This document shows, one piece after another, positions 23,887 through 33,415 of a DNA stretch of 41,199 nucleotides (positions are counted from its first letter, which is position 1; each line of letters opens with the position of its first letter). The notes beneath the pieces are model-generated. The model saw only the letters and a program-made list of their open reading frames with translations, ran no database searches and was not told the origin of the DNA. This DNA comes from Flavobacteriales bacterium (GTDB taxonomy: Bacteria; Bacteroidota; Bacteroidia; UBA10329): contig WGMW01000031.1 of the NCBI GenBank assembly GCA_016124845.1, positions 1-41,199 on the forward strand. The letters run 5' to 3'. A program made the position numbers and the translations under genes.

Positions 23887-23918
23887 CAAAAGTATAGACA
23901 GATATTACATATTTCAAA
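23887..23918 (-). promoter_or_regulatory. Promoter of the collagen-like operon
   Basis: On the minus strand a -33 TTTG (23918-23915) and a perfect -7 TACTTTTG (23894-23887) are separated by 20 bases. Transcription should start near 23881, leaving a leader of about 58 bases before ATG 23823. Confidence 0.78.
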
Positions 23919-24046
23919 ATTGTTAAGCCCTCATTTAGACCAACGACATCATTTCCCTTGTCATTTTCCTGACATTTGATGCTCAAAACGGAAGGTTTCA
24001 AAACAGAATAAGACCTATGTTGTTGACCATCTTGTAATCGAATACC

Positions 24047-25297
24047 ATGAATGCGCTTAGAATAATCCCGCTCCTTGTTCCCATATTACTGATCATCAGT
24101 ATCGATCTGTACTTTTTTCAGTTGGTGAAGACTGCAATCTCCGAATCGCCAGCGCGATTACGTACCATCATTTCTTGGGGATACTGGATTGTAAGCATAG
24201 GGCTCATCGTGGCGGTTTCGTGGGGAACAGTTCAACGCTCCATGCCAAACCATCAGCGGTATTTCCTATTCAGCATGCTTTTGGTGTTCCTTGTCCCGAA
24301 GATCATAGGCATTCTCTTTCTTATAGGTGAAGATCTGTTCCGTGTAGGAAATGGATTGATAGGAATGGCACGCTCAACAGATACGCCTTTTCTTGGCGAT
24401 CGCAGGCGCTTCATTGCCAACGCTGGCCTGATCACAGCAGCAATTCCGTTTGGGACGATGATCTATGGAATGGTGCGTACGGCTTACAATATTCAGATAC
24501 GTAAGAAGACGGTTTATTTCGATGACCTCCCTCCCGCTTTCGATGGTCTGACCATCGCACAGATTTCCGACATTCATTCGGGAAGTTTCGGTTCTTCCAG
24601 CTTCTTCCGCGAAGCGATTGATAAGATCCTGAATCTAAAACCTGATCTGATCTTCTTCACGGGCGACCTCGTGAACAACGAAGCAGTAGAAGCGGAACCT
24701 CACATCGAAGAATTCAAACGGCTGCATGCCCCGATGGGTGTTCATTCCATTTTGGGAAACCACGATTATGGCGATTACGGACCGTGGCCTTCAGAGGAGG
24801 CGAAAGCAGCCAACTTCGCCCGACTGAAACAGATCCATCGTGAAAATGGCTGGAATCTGCTTACTAATCAGAATCACACCATTGAAAAAGACGGAGAGAA
24901 ATTGGCCATCGTTGGCGTAGAGAACTGGGGTGCATCGATGCACTTTCCGAGATTGGGCGATCTGGACAAAGCAGTACAAGGTGTTGAAGAGATTCCTTTC
25001 AAAATCCTGCTTTCGCACGACCCAAGTCATTGGGATGCGCAGGTGAAAGACCATCCTCAAAAGTTCCAACTCACTCTTTCAGGCCATACGCACGGGGCTC
25101 AGTTCGGCATCGAAATTCCTGGAATAAAGTGGAGTCCTGCCAAGTATCTGTACAAGCAATGGGCAGGGCTTTACGAAGATGGTGAGCAGAAAATCTACGT
25201 GAATCGTGGCCTTGGATTCATCGGATATTTGGGAAGAATCGGCATTTCTCCAGAAATTACCCTGTTAGAGTTGAAATCGAAGAAGAAGATCGCTTAA
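24047..25297 (+). CDS. Membrane-anchored metallophosphoesterase
   Basis: The 416-residue protein has four N-terminal membrane segments (about residues 5-28, 39-60, 71-95 and 123-145). These are followed by a cytosolic or periplasmic calcineurin-like phosphoesterase domain. Its metal-binding motifs are all present: D175 and H177 (ISDIHSG), D207 (FFTGDLVNN), N238 and H239 (LGNHDYG), and H347 and H349 (LSGHTHGAQFG), with ILLSHDP between. The layout matches YaeI/YkuE-like phosphodiesterases, which hydrolyse phosphodiesters, possibly of UDP-sugars or lipids; the substrate is unknown. The gene is divergent from the collagen operon, and the first penicillin-acylase gene starts 36 bases downstream on the same strand. 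Confidence 0.87.
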   Translation: MNALRIIPLLVPILLIISIDLYFFQLVKTAISESPARLRTIISWGYWIVSIGLIVAVSWGTVQRSMPNHQRYFLFSMLLVFLVPKIIGILFLIGEDLFRVGNGLIGMARSTDTPFLGDRRRFIANAGLITAAIPFGTMIYGMVRTAYNIQIRKKTVYFDDLPPAFDGLTIAQISDIHSGSFGSSSFFREAIDKILNLKPDLIFFTGDLVNNEAVEAEPHIEEFKRLHAPMGVHSILGNHDYGDYGPWPSEEAKAANFARLKQIHRENGWNLLTNQNHTIEKDGEKLAIVGVENWGASMHFPRLGDLDKAVQGVEEIPFKILLSHDPSHWDAQVKDHPQKFQLTLSGHTHGAQFGIEIPGIKWSPAKYLYKQWAGLYEDGEQKIYVNRGLGFIGYLGRIGISPEITLLELKSKKKIA

Positions 25298-25333
25298 CTT
25301 TAGGGCGAGTCTAATTCCTCTCACTTTTTATTG

Positions 25334-27451
25334 ATGAAACATTTGATTGCCTGTCTTGCACTTGTTGCAGGGCTTAATTTCTCTGTGTCTGCCGATGGTA
25401 GCGGATACGACTATTCCATTACAGTAAATCCTGAAAATGTGACCATTGTCCGCGACAAGTGGGGCGTTCCGCACATTTACGGGAAAACCGATGCCGATGT
25501 GGCCTACGGACTGGCTTGGGCCAATGCCGAAGACGATTTCTACACCATGCAGGAGTTGGTCATTACTGGTAAAGGACTTGCAGGAAAAATGCTGGGCGTG
25601 GAAGGTGCAGAGCGTGATTTCTTCTCGCACGCGCTTGGCTACCGCGAAGTTGTTGAAAGGGAATTCGATCAGCTGTCTGATGATTACGTCAAGTATCTGG
25701 AAGGCTACTGCCAAGGCATCAATGCCTATGCAAAATCGCACAAGAAGGAAATCCGTGTAAAGGGAACATTCCCCGTAAACCCGAAAGATGTGGTTGGCTC
25801 GTACATGTTCGCGTTGAGCGCGTTGATCGGAACACCAGGCGCGGTGAGCCGAATTATGGATGGAACGTACGATAAGGACACGCCATCGGATCTTCCATAC
25901 GGATCGAACGCCTTTGCCTTCAACAGCAACAAGACACCAGATGGAAGTTCGATGCTCTGCATCAACCCGCACCAGCCCGTCACGGGGCCATTTTCATGGT
26001 ACGAGGCGCACTTGTGCAGCGAAGAAGGGCTGAACATTCACGGAGCGATGTTCCCAGGAAGCAACACGGTTTTCCTTGGAAATAATGAGCATTTGGGTTG
26101 GGCGCACACGTTCAATCACCTCGATCTTGTAGATGTTTTTCAACTTGAAATGCATCCCAAGAAAAAGCACGTGTACCGTTTTAATGGCGAGTGGTATAAA
26201 CTGGAAAAGCGACCAGTTTGGCTGAAAGTGAAATTGGCCAAAGGCATCGTTTTTCCTGTGAGAAGAATGACCTACTGGAGCAAGTTAGGTTCCACGTTGG
26301 AGTCGCCTGACGGAAATTTCTACGCGATAAAATTGCCTGGGAATGAGAAGGTTCGTGTAGGCGAGCAATGGTACCGCATGGACAAAGCATCTAATTTCTC
26401 TGAATTTTATGACGCGCTTCGCATGGAATCCATCTCCATGTTCAATGTGATCTATGCCGATGAGAATGACACCATCATGTACCTGAACAATGCGGTAGTT
26501 CCAAGACGACACGAAGGTGTGGATTACTCAAAGGTTGTGAAAAGCAATTCGGACAAGACGCTTTGGACGGATTTCCATGATGTGGAAGACCTGGTGCAGA
26601 CAAAAAACCCGCAATGCGGCTGGGTTTTCAATACGAACAACAATCCCGCACACGCCACATGTAGAGGTGAATGGCAAGACATCAACGATTGGCCAAGCTA
26701 TTTCGGATTTGGAAGTGACCTTGGCGAGAACAACCGTGCCGAACGTTTCTTGGAGTTGATGGATGAGCCTGCATCCGATAAGGTCTCTTTTGAGCGGATG
26801 AAGGCCATGAAATTCGATTACGAATTTCCGAGCACAAGTGCATTCCAAGAATCTCTACAAAACGTATTTGATATAAGTGGAGACGATTTCCCAGAATTGA
26901 AGCCGCTGATGACAGCCATCCAGAATTGGGACAAAAAGGCCAGCAAAGACAGTCGCGGAGCTGCTGCTTGGGTCATCACGTTCCAAAAGGTTTTCAGCAT
27001 GCTTGGCTTTGGAGATGGCGAGTTCAAACATGAGGTGAACGTTCCAGACACTACATATATTAAGGCGTTGCGGTGGGCAAAGAATCAGATTGACACTTAC
27101 TACGGAGGTAAGATTCCCAAATTGGGCGAGGTTCAGCGCCACGTTCGTGGAGATGTGAACCTTCCGCTGAGCGGTTTCCCCGATGCGTTGGCTGCCAACT
27201 ACAATGAAGAATGGAAAGATGGCCGCTACAAGCCTTGGGTTGCCGACTCGTATGTTCATTTTGTAAAATGGAAAGACGGCAAAGTGGAGCGCATGGAAAC
27301 GCTTCATCCGTTCGGAGCAAGTGGTCGTCCCGATTCGCCACACTACACGGATCAGATGCCACTCTACTCCAACCAACAGACCAAGGTGATGACCTTGAAC
27401 CGCGAGAAGATCTTTGCAGAGGCGGAAAAGATCTATCATCCGCAACCATGA
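25334..27451 (+). CDS. Penicillin-acylase-family (Ntn) hydrolase, copy 1
   Basis: The 705-residue exported enzyme has signal peptide MMKHLIACLALVAGLNFSVSA. It belongs to the penicillin amidase/acyl-homoserine-lactone acylase family, whose members autocleave into alpha and beta chains and hydrolyse amides. The alpha part has IVRDKWGVPHIYGKTDADVAYGLAW-type features. The beta chain would start at the nucleophile S191 in YGSNAFAFNSNKT. Later conserved motifs are INPHQPVTGPFSWYEAHL, NNEHLGWAHTFNHLDLVDVF, VIYADENDTIMYLNN and the C-terminal HPFGASGRPDSPHYTDQMPL. Substrate cannot be predicted: AHLs, N-acyl amino acids or beta-lactams are all possible. ATG 25334 is preferred. It lies 93 bases before its paralogue. 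Confidence 0.88.
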   Translation: MKHLIACLALVAGLNFSVSADGSGYDYSITVNPENVTIVRDKWGVPHIYGKTDADVAYGLAWANAEDDFYTMQELVITGKGLAGKMLGVEGAERDFFSHALGYREVVEREFDQLSDDYVKYLEGYCQGINAYAKSHKKEIRVKGTFPVNPKDVVGSYMFALSALIGTPGAVSRIMDGTYDKDTPSDLPYGSNAFAFNSNKTPDGSSMLCINPHQPVTGPFSWYEAHLCSEEGLNIHGAMFPGSNTVFLGNNEHLGWAHTFNHLDLVDVFQLEMHPKKKHVYRFNGEWYKLEKRPVWLKVKLAKGIVFPVRRMTYWSKLGSTLESPDGNFYAIKLPGNEKVRVGEQWYRMDKASNFSEFYDALRMESISMFNVIYADENDTIMYLNNAVVPRRHEGVDYSKVVKSNSDKTLWTDFHDVEDLVQTKNPQCGWVFNTNNNPAHATCRGEWQDINDWPSYFGFGSDLGENNRAERFLELMDEPASDKVSFERMKAMKFDYEFPSTSAFQESLQNVFDISGDDFPELKPLMTAIQNWDKKASKDSRGAAAWVITFQKVFSMLGFGDGEFKHEVNVPDTTYIKALRWAKNQIDTYYGGKIPKLGEVQRHVRGDVNLPLSGFPDALAANYNEEWKDGRYKPWVADSYVHFVKWKDGKVERMETLHPFGASGRPDSPHYTDQMPLYSNQQTKVMTLNREKIFAEAEKIYHPQP

Positions 27452-27544
27452 TTTCATAAGAGGTTGATACATAGGTGACAGCCAAAAGGGCTGATTGTCA
27501 GTAACTTCACGACAGTCTTAACCCTATAAACTGTTTACACCTCA

Positions 27545-29665
27545 ATGCCCCGAAAACTCCTTTTGCTTGTTGCCACAATTGCTGCAACCTCTGTACTGTT
27601 TGCTGCTAAACCGAAGCCAAATCCGAACCAAACAAACAGTACTGGTTCCCAATTTGAAAAGGTCGATGTGACCAAGATTCAGATAGTACGCGACCAATGG
27701 GGCGTTCCGCACATTTTTGCCGATCAGGATCACGAAGTGGCCTACGGATTGGCTTGGGCAAATGCCGAAGATGATTTCGAGACCATGCAACAAATGCTCA
27801 TTGCTGGTCAGGGAAAATCTGGCCAGTTGATGGGAAAAGATGGTGCCAAACGCGACTTTCTTTTGGAGACTTTCGACATCCAACAAATAGTGGATGCGAA
27901 GTTCGATTCAGTTTTTTCGGACGAGTACAAACAATACTTGGACGGTTACGCGCAAGGGCTGAATGCCTACGCTGCCGCCTATCCTGATGAAATACTGTTG
28001 CACGGCATTTTCCCCGTTTCGGGGAAAGACCTTGTATATGGAAATGTGTTCGCAGCATGCATCGTTTCGGGCGCGCACAAGGAAGTTGCCAGCATCATTA
28101 AAGGAGATTATGATGGCGGGCGCACATGGCTTGGCTCCAACGCCATGGCATTCAATGCAAACAAAACGGCTGATGGCAGCACCATTCTGGTCATCAATCC
28201 GCATCAACCCATGGAAGGTCCATTCTCGTGGTATGAGGCACATCTGTGCAGCAACGAAGGGTTGAACATCATTGGCGGACTTTTCCCAGGCGGGCCATCC
28301 GTTTTTCTTGGAACCAATGAAAATCTCGGTTGGGCGCACACCGTCAATAAACTCGACCTCGTTGATGTGTACAAGCTGCGCATGAGCGATGACAAAAGGC
28401 GGATGTACCGATTGGATGGCGAATGGTACGAACTGGACAGGCGGCTAACATTCCTAAAGGTGAAATTGAGCAATATTCTCACCGTCCCTATTCCAAAAAT
28501 GATGTATTGGAGCAAGTATGGTGCAACGGTAAAATCGAAGGATGGTGGTTTCTATGCGGTGCGATTGGCGGCCAATCAGCGAATCAATACCATTGAGGAG
28601 ATCTACCGCATGAACAAGGCCAAGAACTTCGATGAGTTCTATGAGGCGTTGAGCATGGAAGCGCATCCACGCTACAACGTGATCTATGCTGACCGCGAAG
28701 GCAATATCATGTACCTCAACAATGGGCTGATCCCGAAAAGGAATGAAGATTACAACTGGTCAGGCGTACTGCCTGGGGATACTTCTGCCACGCTTTGGAC
28801 AGAGTTTCATTCAATTCAGGAGCGACCGCAGGTCATTAATCCGAACTGCGGGTATGTTTTCAATACAAACAATACTCCGTTCAATGCAACGTGCGAAAGC
28901 GAGAACCTGAACCCGATGGACTACCCTGCCTATTTTGGTTTTGAAACGGGCGACAATAACCGCAGCACGCGCCTCATGCAATTGTTGGAGGAGTACGACC
29001 GCGTGACCTTGGAAGACGCCAAACGCATGAAATTCGACTGTCAATTGCCTGATTCAAGCACGTTCTTCTGCTCAATAGATAACTTCATGCAATTGGATCC
29101 GAACTGTTTCCCAGATGTGACGGAGAGCATTGTGAAAATGCAGAACTGGGACAGACGCGCAGACAAGGACAGCGAGGCGGCAGGAATGTACCTGCTGACC
29201 TACGACTATATTTTCAACAAACTCGGTCTGGGAACGGAAGCCTTCATTGAAGGAATGGATGTGGAGGACAACCTGTTCATTGAAGCGGTGACATACGCCC
29301 GTGATCACCTACTGGAGTATTTCAAAACCTTGGATGTGACCTTGGGAGAACTTCAAGTACACGTTCGTGGAGATAAGGAATATGGCGTCAGCGGCTTTGC
29401 AGATGCCTTGGCCGCCAACTACAACATGCCTTACACCAACGGCCGTTTCAAAACGTTTGTGGCCGATTCATACGTTCAGTTTGCGCAATGGAAAGATGGC
29501 AAGCAGAGTATCGAATCATTGCATCCGTATGGTGCCAGCAACCGCGAATGGTCCAAACATTACAACGACCAAATGGAACTCTACGTGAACCAGCAGACCA
29601 AGAAAATGACGCTGAACCGCGAGGAGATCTTTGCCAACGCAGAGAAGATCTATCATCCGAAGTGA
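27545..29665 (+). CDS. Penicillin-acylase-family (Ntn) hydrolase, copy 2
   Basis: The 706-residue paralogue of the preceding gene has signal peptide MPRKLLLLVATIAATSVLFA. The landmarks are the same: IVRDQWGVPHIFADQDHEVA, nucleophile S198 in LGSNAMAFNANKT, INPHQPMEGPFSWYEAHL, TNENLGWAHTVNKLDLVDVY, VIYADREGNIMYLNNG and HPYGASNREWSKHYNDQMEL. The two proteins share a common frame throughout, yet differ enough to suggest an old duplication and possibly different substrates. A terminator follows at 29688-29710. The 93-base gap holds no clear -7 element, so the pair is probably cotranscribed. It acts in the periplasm or outside the cell. Confidence 0.88.
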   Translation: MPRKLLLLVATIAATSVLFAAKPKPNPNQTNSTGSQFEKVDVTKIQIVRDQWGVPHIFADQDHEVAYGLAWANAEDDFETMQQMLIAGQGKSGQLMGKDGAKRDFLLETFDIQQIVDAKFDSVFSDEYKQYLDGYAQGLNAYAAAYPDEILLHGIFPVSGKDLVYGNVFAACIVSGAHKEVASIIKGDYDGGRTWLGSNAMAFNANKTADGSTILVINPHQPMEGPFSWYEAHLCSNEGLNIIGGLFPGGPSVFLGTNENLGWAHTVNKLDLVDVYKLRMSDDKRRMYRLDGEWYELDRRLTFLKVKLSNILTVPIPKMMYWSKYGATVKSKDGGFYAVRLAANQRINTIEEIYRMNKAKNFDEFYEALSMEAHPRYNVIYADREGNIMYLNNGLIPKRNEDYNWSGVLPGDTSATLWTEFHSIQERPQVINPNCGYVFNTNNTPFNATCESENLNPMDYPAYFGFETGDNNRSTRLMQLLEEYDRVTLEDAKRMKFDCQLPDSSTFFCSIDNFMQLDPNCFPDVTESIVKMQNWDRRADKDSEAAGMYLLTYDYIFNKLGLGTEAFIEGMDVEDNLFIEAVTYARDHLLEYFKTLDVTLGELQVHVRGDKEYGVSGFADALAANYNMPYTNGRFKTFVADSYVQFAQWKDGKQSIESLHPYGASNREWSKHYNDQMELYVNQQTKKMTLNREEIFANAEKIYHPK

Positions 29666-29687
29666 CCCAAGAAATTTGATCTAAAGA

Positions 29688-29710
29688 AAAAGGCCCGTTT
29701 CGGGCCTTTT
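29688..29710. terminator. Bidirectional terminator between acylase 2 and the CTP gene
   Basis: AAAAGGCCCG at 29688-29697 and CGGGCCTTTT at 29701-29710 form a 10-bp stem around TTT, with A-rich and T-rich flanks. It serves both convergent genes. Confidence 0.88.
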
Positions 29711-29715
29711 CTGTA

Positions 29716-31419
29716 TTAATTGTAGGAGAGTTTCATCCTCCTGAAGGTCTTGTCGTCAATGGATTCGAGTGCTTTTGAAACCGCATCATCCTCCGAGTTC
29801 ATGACCCGATAGAAAGCTTCGGTCTGCCAAAGCGTTCTGGCCAACAGTGCCTTCAATCGCAATCGAATAATGTGGCCTGAGGTTTCCATACCTTCTTCCT
29901 TGCGTGTAGCGAAGTCTTTCTTCTCCTCTATTGCTTTTACCGCGTCAACAACTGCTTCCTCAGCCGATTCATCGTCAGAAACATCAGCAATCTCTTCATC
30001 AACGTCTTTCTTCTTAGGTGCCAAATTCTTCTCTGCAAAAGCAAAGAAATCATCCAAGAATTTTCCATCCACTTTGAAATCGCCATCGAATGTTTCGAAA
30101 TCAGGATATTTTGAATTCAATTCTTCGCGGTTGGCATCCACGTATTCGTTGATGTACTGGTAGAACAATCCGTTTCGCAGAAGCTCCATCAGAAAATCTG
30201 AATTCTCCGATGTGTCGAGCGGAACGAAGATGTCTGGAAGAATACCTCCGCCTCCATAAACCTTCCGCTTGTTGTCGGTAAGAAACTCTTCCTGATCATT
30301 GACATGAATGCTGTCTGCGCTGAACAACTCGCCATTGTCGCGTCTGCGCTTTCCTTCATTGCGGTACTCGTCATTGCCTTCATCATACGGACGCTGAATA
30401 CATCTTCCAGAAGGCGTGTAATATCTGGCCGTGGTCAGTTTCAACGTAGAGCCATCGCGTAGCTTGAACGGGCGCTGCACCAACCCTTTGCCGAAGGATC
30501 TGCGTCCAACGATCAACCCGCGATCATGATCTTGAATGGCACCAGAGACAATTTCGCTTGCAGATGCCGATCCTTCATCGATGAGCACCACCAATTTTCC
30601 CTTCTCAAATTTCCCTCGTGGTGTAGCGAAATGCTCCCGCTTCGGACTCGAAATACCTTCGGTATAAACGATCAATTCCTTATCGGATAAAAACTCATCC
30701 GACAGCTGAATAGCCGTATTCAGGTAACCTCCCGAATTACCTCGCAGGTCCAGCACCAGATGCTTCATTCCTTTGGGTTGCAATTCGGCTATTGCCTCAT
30801 CGAACTCATCCATGGTTGTCTGGGCAAAACGGTTCAGTTTGATGTAGCCGACATCTTCATTGAGCATGTAGGAAGCATCGCAACTGAAAATCGGAATCTT
30901 GTCGCGGACGATCGTGTACTCGATAAGATCTTTCACGCCTCTGCGGTAGATCTTAACGCGCACTTTGGTGCCTTTGTCGCCTCGTAGTTTGTTGATCACA
31001 TCGCGGTTGGTGATGCCAATTCCTGCAACCACCGTATCCTCGATCACCACGATCTTGTCTCCCGAACGGATCCCAAGTCGCTCTGACGGTCCGCCTGCGA
31101 TGGGAGAAACCACCGCGATCGTGTCTTTAATAATGTTGAACTGAACTCCGATCCCTTCGAAGTTACCGCTCAACGGTTCGCTCATTTTCTGGTACTCCTC
31201 TGCGGTCATGTACTCGCTGTGCGGATCCAGATCTTTGACCATTCCAACGATGGCCTCATCCACCAACTTATCGTAATCGGGATGGTCTACATATTTGGTT
31301 TCGATGAGGTTGAGTACATCATCGAATTTCAGTTTGTATTCTTCTTTGATAGTGCGCTGCGCCCAGACGTTCGGCACAGTAAAAAGCAGCATCAACGCTG
31401 CAACGATCAGTCTTCTCAT
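29716..31419 (-). CDS. C-terminal processing peptidase (S41 family)
   Basis: The 567-residue periplasmic protease has signal peptide MRRLIVAALMLLFTVPNVWAQ. An N-terminal helical region (VDHPDYDKLVDEAIVGMVKD, LDPHSEYMT) is followed by a PDZ domain (about residues 85-175, GIGVQFNIIKDTIAVVSPIA). The S41 core follows. Catalytic Ser S286 (GSASASEIVSGA) and Lys K311 (SFGKGLVQRP) show the 25-residue spacing of the Prc/CtpA dyad. YYTPSGRCIQRPY is also typical. A charged segment of about residues 460-520 (KKKDVDEEIADVSDDESAEE) and a helical tail are extra. The class trims or degrades envelope proteins after recognising C-termini. It is divergent from the TPR lipoprotein gene. Confidence 0.92.
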   Translation of the reverse strand: MRRLIVAALMLLFTVPNVWAQRTIKEEYKLKFDDVLNLIETKYVDHPDYDKLVDEAIVGMVKDLDPHSEYMTAEEYQKMSEPLSGNFEGIGVQFNIIKDTIAVVSPIAGGPSERLGIRSGDKIVVIEDTVVAGIGITNRDVINKLRGDKGTKVRVKIYRRGVKDLIEYTIVRDKIPIFSCDASYMLNEDVGYIKLNRFAQTTMDEFDEAIAELQPKGMKHLVLDLRGNSGGYLNTAIQLSDEFLSDKELIVYTEGISSPKREHFATPRGKFEKGKLVVLIDEGSASASEIVSGAIQDHDRGLIVGRRSFGKGLVQRPFKLRDGSTLKLTTARYYTPSGRCIQRPYDEGNDEYRNEGKRRRDNGELFSADSIHVNDQEEFLTDNKRKVYGGGGILPDIFVPLDTSENSDFLMELLRNGLFYQYINEYVDANREELNSKYPDFETFDGDFKVDGKFLDDFFAFAEKNLAPKKKDVDEEIADVSDDESAEEAVVDAVKAIEEKKDFATRKEEGMETSGHIIRLRLKALLARTLWQTEAFYRVMNSEDDAVSKALESIDDKTFRRMKLSYN

Positions 31420-31576
31420 ATCCTCAATTTTCCTTCAATGGAACGCTAAAGTCGCCAAAATGGTGCCAACTGCAAGTCCGAACTTTCTTAAATCTTGTGA
31501 ATCCTTCAGATTGCGAAGAGATTGCATTGAACTGGCAATTCCTAATTTCGCCACTCGGAAACCTAAACGTACCGCT

Positions 31577-32266
31577 ATGAATAAAGTTCTGTTCCCAACG
31601 CTTATGCTTGCTGCATTGTTCCTTTCATCTTGCGATAACTCCAAAAAAATGGTGGAAAACGAGTGGAAAGTGTACGATTCGGTGATTGAAAACGGGGATG
31701 TCATTTCGGCCATTGTCACCCTGAACAGAATTGTGGCCATTGACAGATACAATGCGGATGCGTTGGACACGCTTGCCATCCTTTATCTCAAAAGTGGTTC
31801 GAATGAGGCTGCATCAAAAATTGCGTTTCGTGCCTTGAACGTTCGTGAAAGCGATGCGTTGGTGCGCGTTCTGGCAAAAGCCAATAAGGGTCTGGGCAAG
31901 AACGATATTGCTTTGGAAAACTTCAGCAAACTGCTGGCAAAAGACCCGCAGAACCTTGAATATCAGTACGAGGTGGCCTATGCTTACATCAACCAGAAAC
32001 GACTCAATGATGCCGTTCCATTGATCCAATCCATCATTCAGAATCCGAATTCAGGAAGCGAAGTGATGAAGGAATTCTTCGATGGAGGAAGTCAATTGCT
32101 TCCTTACCGTGCGGTGGCTTTCAACATGCTCGGTTTCATTCAGTCGCAAGCAGGACAGACCGATGCGGCCATCAAAAGCTATCAAACAGCATTGCAGATC
32201 TTCCCACGCTATTACTTGGCAAGCAATAACCTGAAACTCACTCAGGAACAGTTGAAAAAGAAGTGA
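31577..32266 (+). CDS. TPR-repeat lipoprotein
   Basis: The 229-residue protein starts at ATG 31577 with a lipoprotein signal peptide MNKVLFPTLMLAALFLSSC; the lipidated residue would be the Cys at 19. The mature part is built of TPR-like helical pairs: NADALDTLAILYLKSGSNEA, KNDIALENFSKLLAKDP, NLEYQYEVAYAYINQKRLND and AAIKSYQTALQIFPRYYLA. Such proteins scaffold envelope complexes; no specific partner can be named. Its stop TGA (32264-32266) is directly followed by the stop of the convergent lepB gene, with no spacer and no terminator between them. Confidence 0.8.
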   Translation: MNKVLFPTLMLAALFLSSCDNSKKMVENEWKVYDSVIENGDVISAIVTLNRIVAIDRYNADALDTLAILYLKSGSNEAASKIAFRALNVRESDALVRVLAKANKGLGKNDIALENFSKLLAKDPQNLEYQYEVAYAYINQKRLNDAVPLIQSIIQNPNSGSEVMKEFFDGGSQLLPYRAVAFNMLGFIQSQAGQTDAAIKSYQTALQIFPRYYLASNNLKLTQEQLKKK

Positions 32267-33388
32267 TCAGTGGATCAGGCGGAACAATCGGTTCCAACGG
32301 ATCTTCTCTGAAAGTTTGGTCGCAGCCTGATCGATGGAAAGCCAAATGAAAACGGCCTTTCCTACGATGTGATCTTCTGGAACAAAACCCCAGAAACGGC
32401 TATCGGCCGAGTTGTGGCGGTTGTCTCCCATCATAAAGTAGTAATCCATTTTGAACGTGTAGGAATCAGCTTCCTTGCCGTTGATGTAGATGGTCGTTTC
32501 TTCGATTTTCAGGTCGTTGCCTTCGTAAAAGCCGATGATGCGCTCATAGATCGGCAAGTTGTCAATGGTGAGTTCAACCGTTTCTCCCTTTTTCGGGATG
32601 TTGATCGGGCCGAAATTGTCCACATTCCAGAAGAACTTTTTGTGAGCTGTTGATCTGAGTTCAGGATCTGAGTTCGGGAAAATATACTCCGCGTACGTTC
32701 CTTTCTCTGCGATGATCGGCTGTACCGACTGAACGTTATTCAGCTCCGCGATATGATCTTTCGCCTCATTGGTCATCGTCAGCGTAAAATCTCCATTGTT
32801 GGAAACACGACCACCTTCGGTAATGTCATACTTGCGCAGCACCAACTGATTGAAACCCGTGCCGTTGGTCTTTACCGCGTACGAGGTCTGCATCTTCTCA
32901 GGTCTGAAGGCTTCTTCACCATTGATGTACAGCACACTTTCGCGAACTTCCAACTCATCCCCAGGAATGCCCACGCAACGCTTGATGTAGTTCTCGCGCT
33001 TGTCCACAGGACGGAAACTTTCCATCGGATAATTGAACACGACCACATCGTTGTTTTTGATCTTCCCGAACCCTGGCAAACGATAGTAAGGCAGCTTTAT
33101 CCACTCCAAATAGGCTTTAGTGTTGATGACTGGAATGGTGTGATGCGCAAATGGAAACGCCAGCGGAGTGATCGGTGTCCGCGGCCCGTAACTCACTTTG
33201 CTCACAAAGAGGAAATCTCCGATGAGCAGCGATTTCTCCATCGAAGACGTGGGAATGGTGTACGCCTCAATGAGGAACAATCGGATGATGGTTGCAGCAA
33301 TGACCGCAAATACGATAGCATCTGCCCACTCACGTACAAAGCCTTTCTTTTTGGCAGGCTTCTCTTTCTTCCAAAATTTCCAATTCAT
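32267..33388 (-). CDS. lepB: Signal peptidase I
   Basis: The 373-residue inner-membrane protease removes Sec signal peptides. The membrane anchor is WADAIVFAVIAATIIRLFLI. Box B catalytic Ser S49 lies in PTSSMEKSLLIGDFLFV. The catalytic Lys K136 lies in YIKRCVGIPGDELEV, with the preceding motif NDVVVFNYP. Box E is MMGDNRHNSADSRFWG. An insertion of about 120 residues between boxes D and E is common in Bacteroidetes. It starts 27 bases after dapB in the same direction and is the end of the parA-parB-DUF5683-dapB-lepB cluster. It is essential for the many exported proteins of this window. Confidence 0.94.
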   Translation of the reverse strand: MNWKFWKKEKPAKKKGFVREWADAIVFAVIAATIIRLFLIEAYTIPTSSMEKSLLIGDFLFVSKVSYGPRTPITPLAFPFAHHTIPVINTKAYLEWIKLPYYRLPGFGKIKNNDVVVFNYPMESFRPVDKRENYIKRCVGIPGDELEVRESVLYINGEEAFRPEKMQTSYAVKTNGTGFNQLVLRKYDITEGGRVSNNGDFTLTMTNEAKDHIAELNNVQSVQPIIAEKGTYAEYIFPNSDPELRSTAHKKFFWNVDNFGPINIPKKGETVELTIDNLPIYERIIGFYEGNDLKIEETTIYINGKEADSYTFKMDYYFMMGDNRHNSADSRFWGFVPEDHIVGKAVFIWLSIDQAATKLSEKIRWNRLFRLIH

Positions 33389-33415
33389 GCCCGAAGTAAC
33401 TGAACTAATGTTGAT

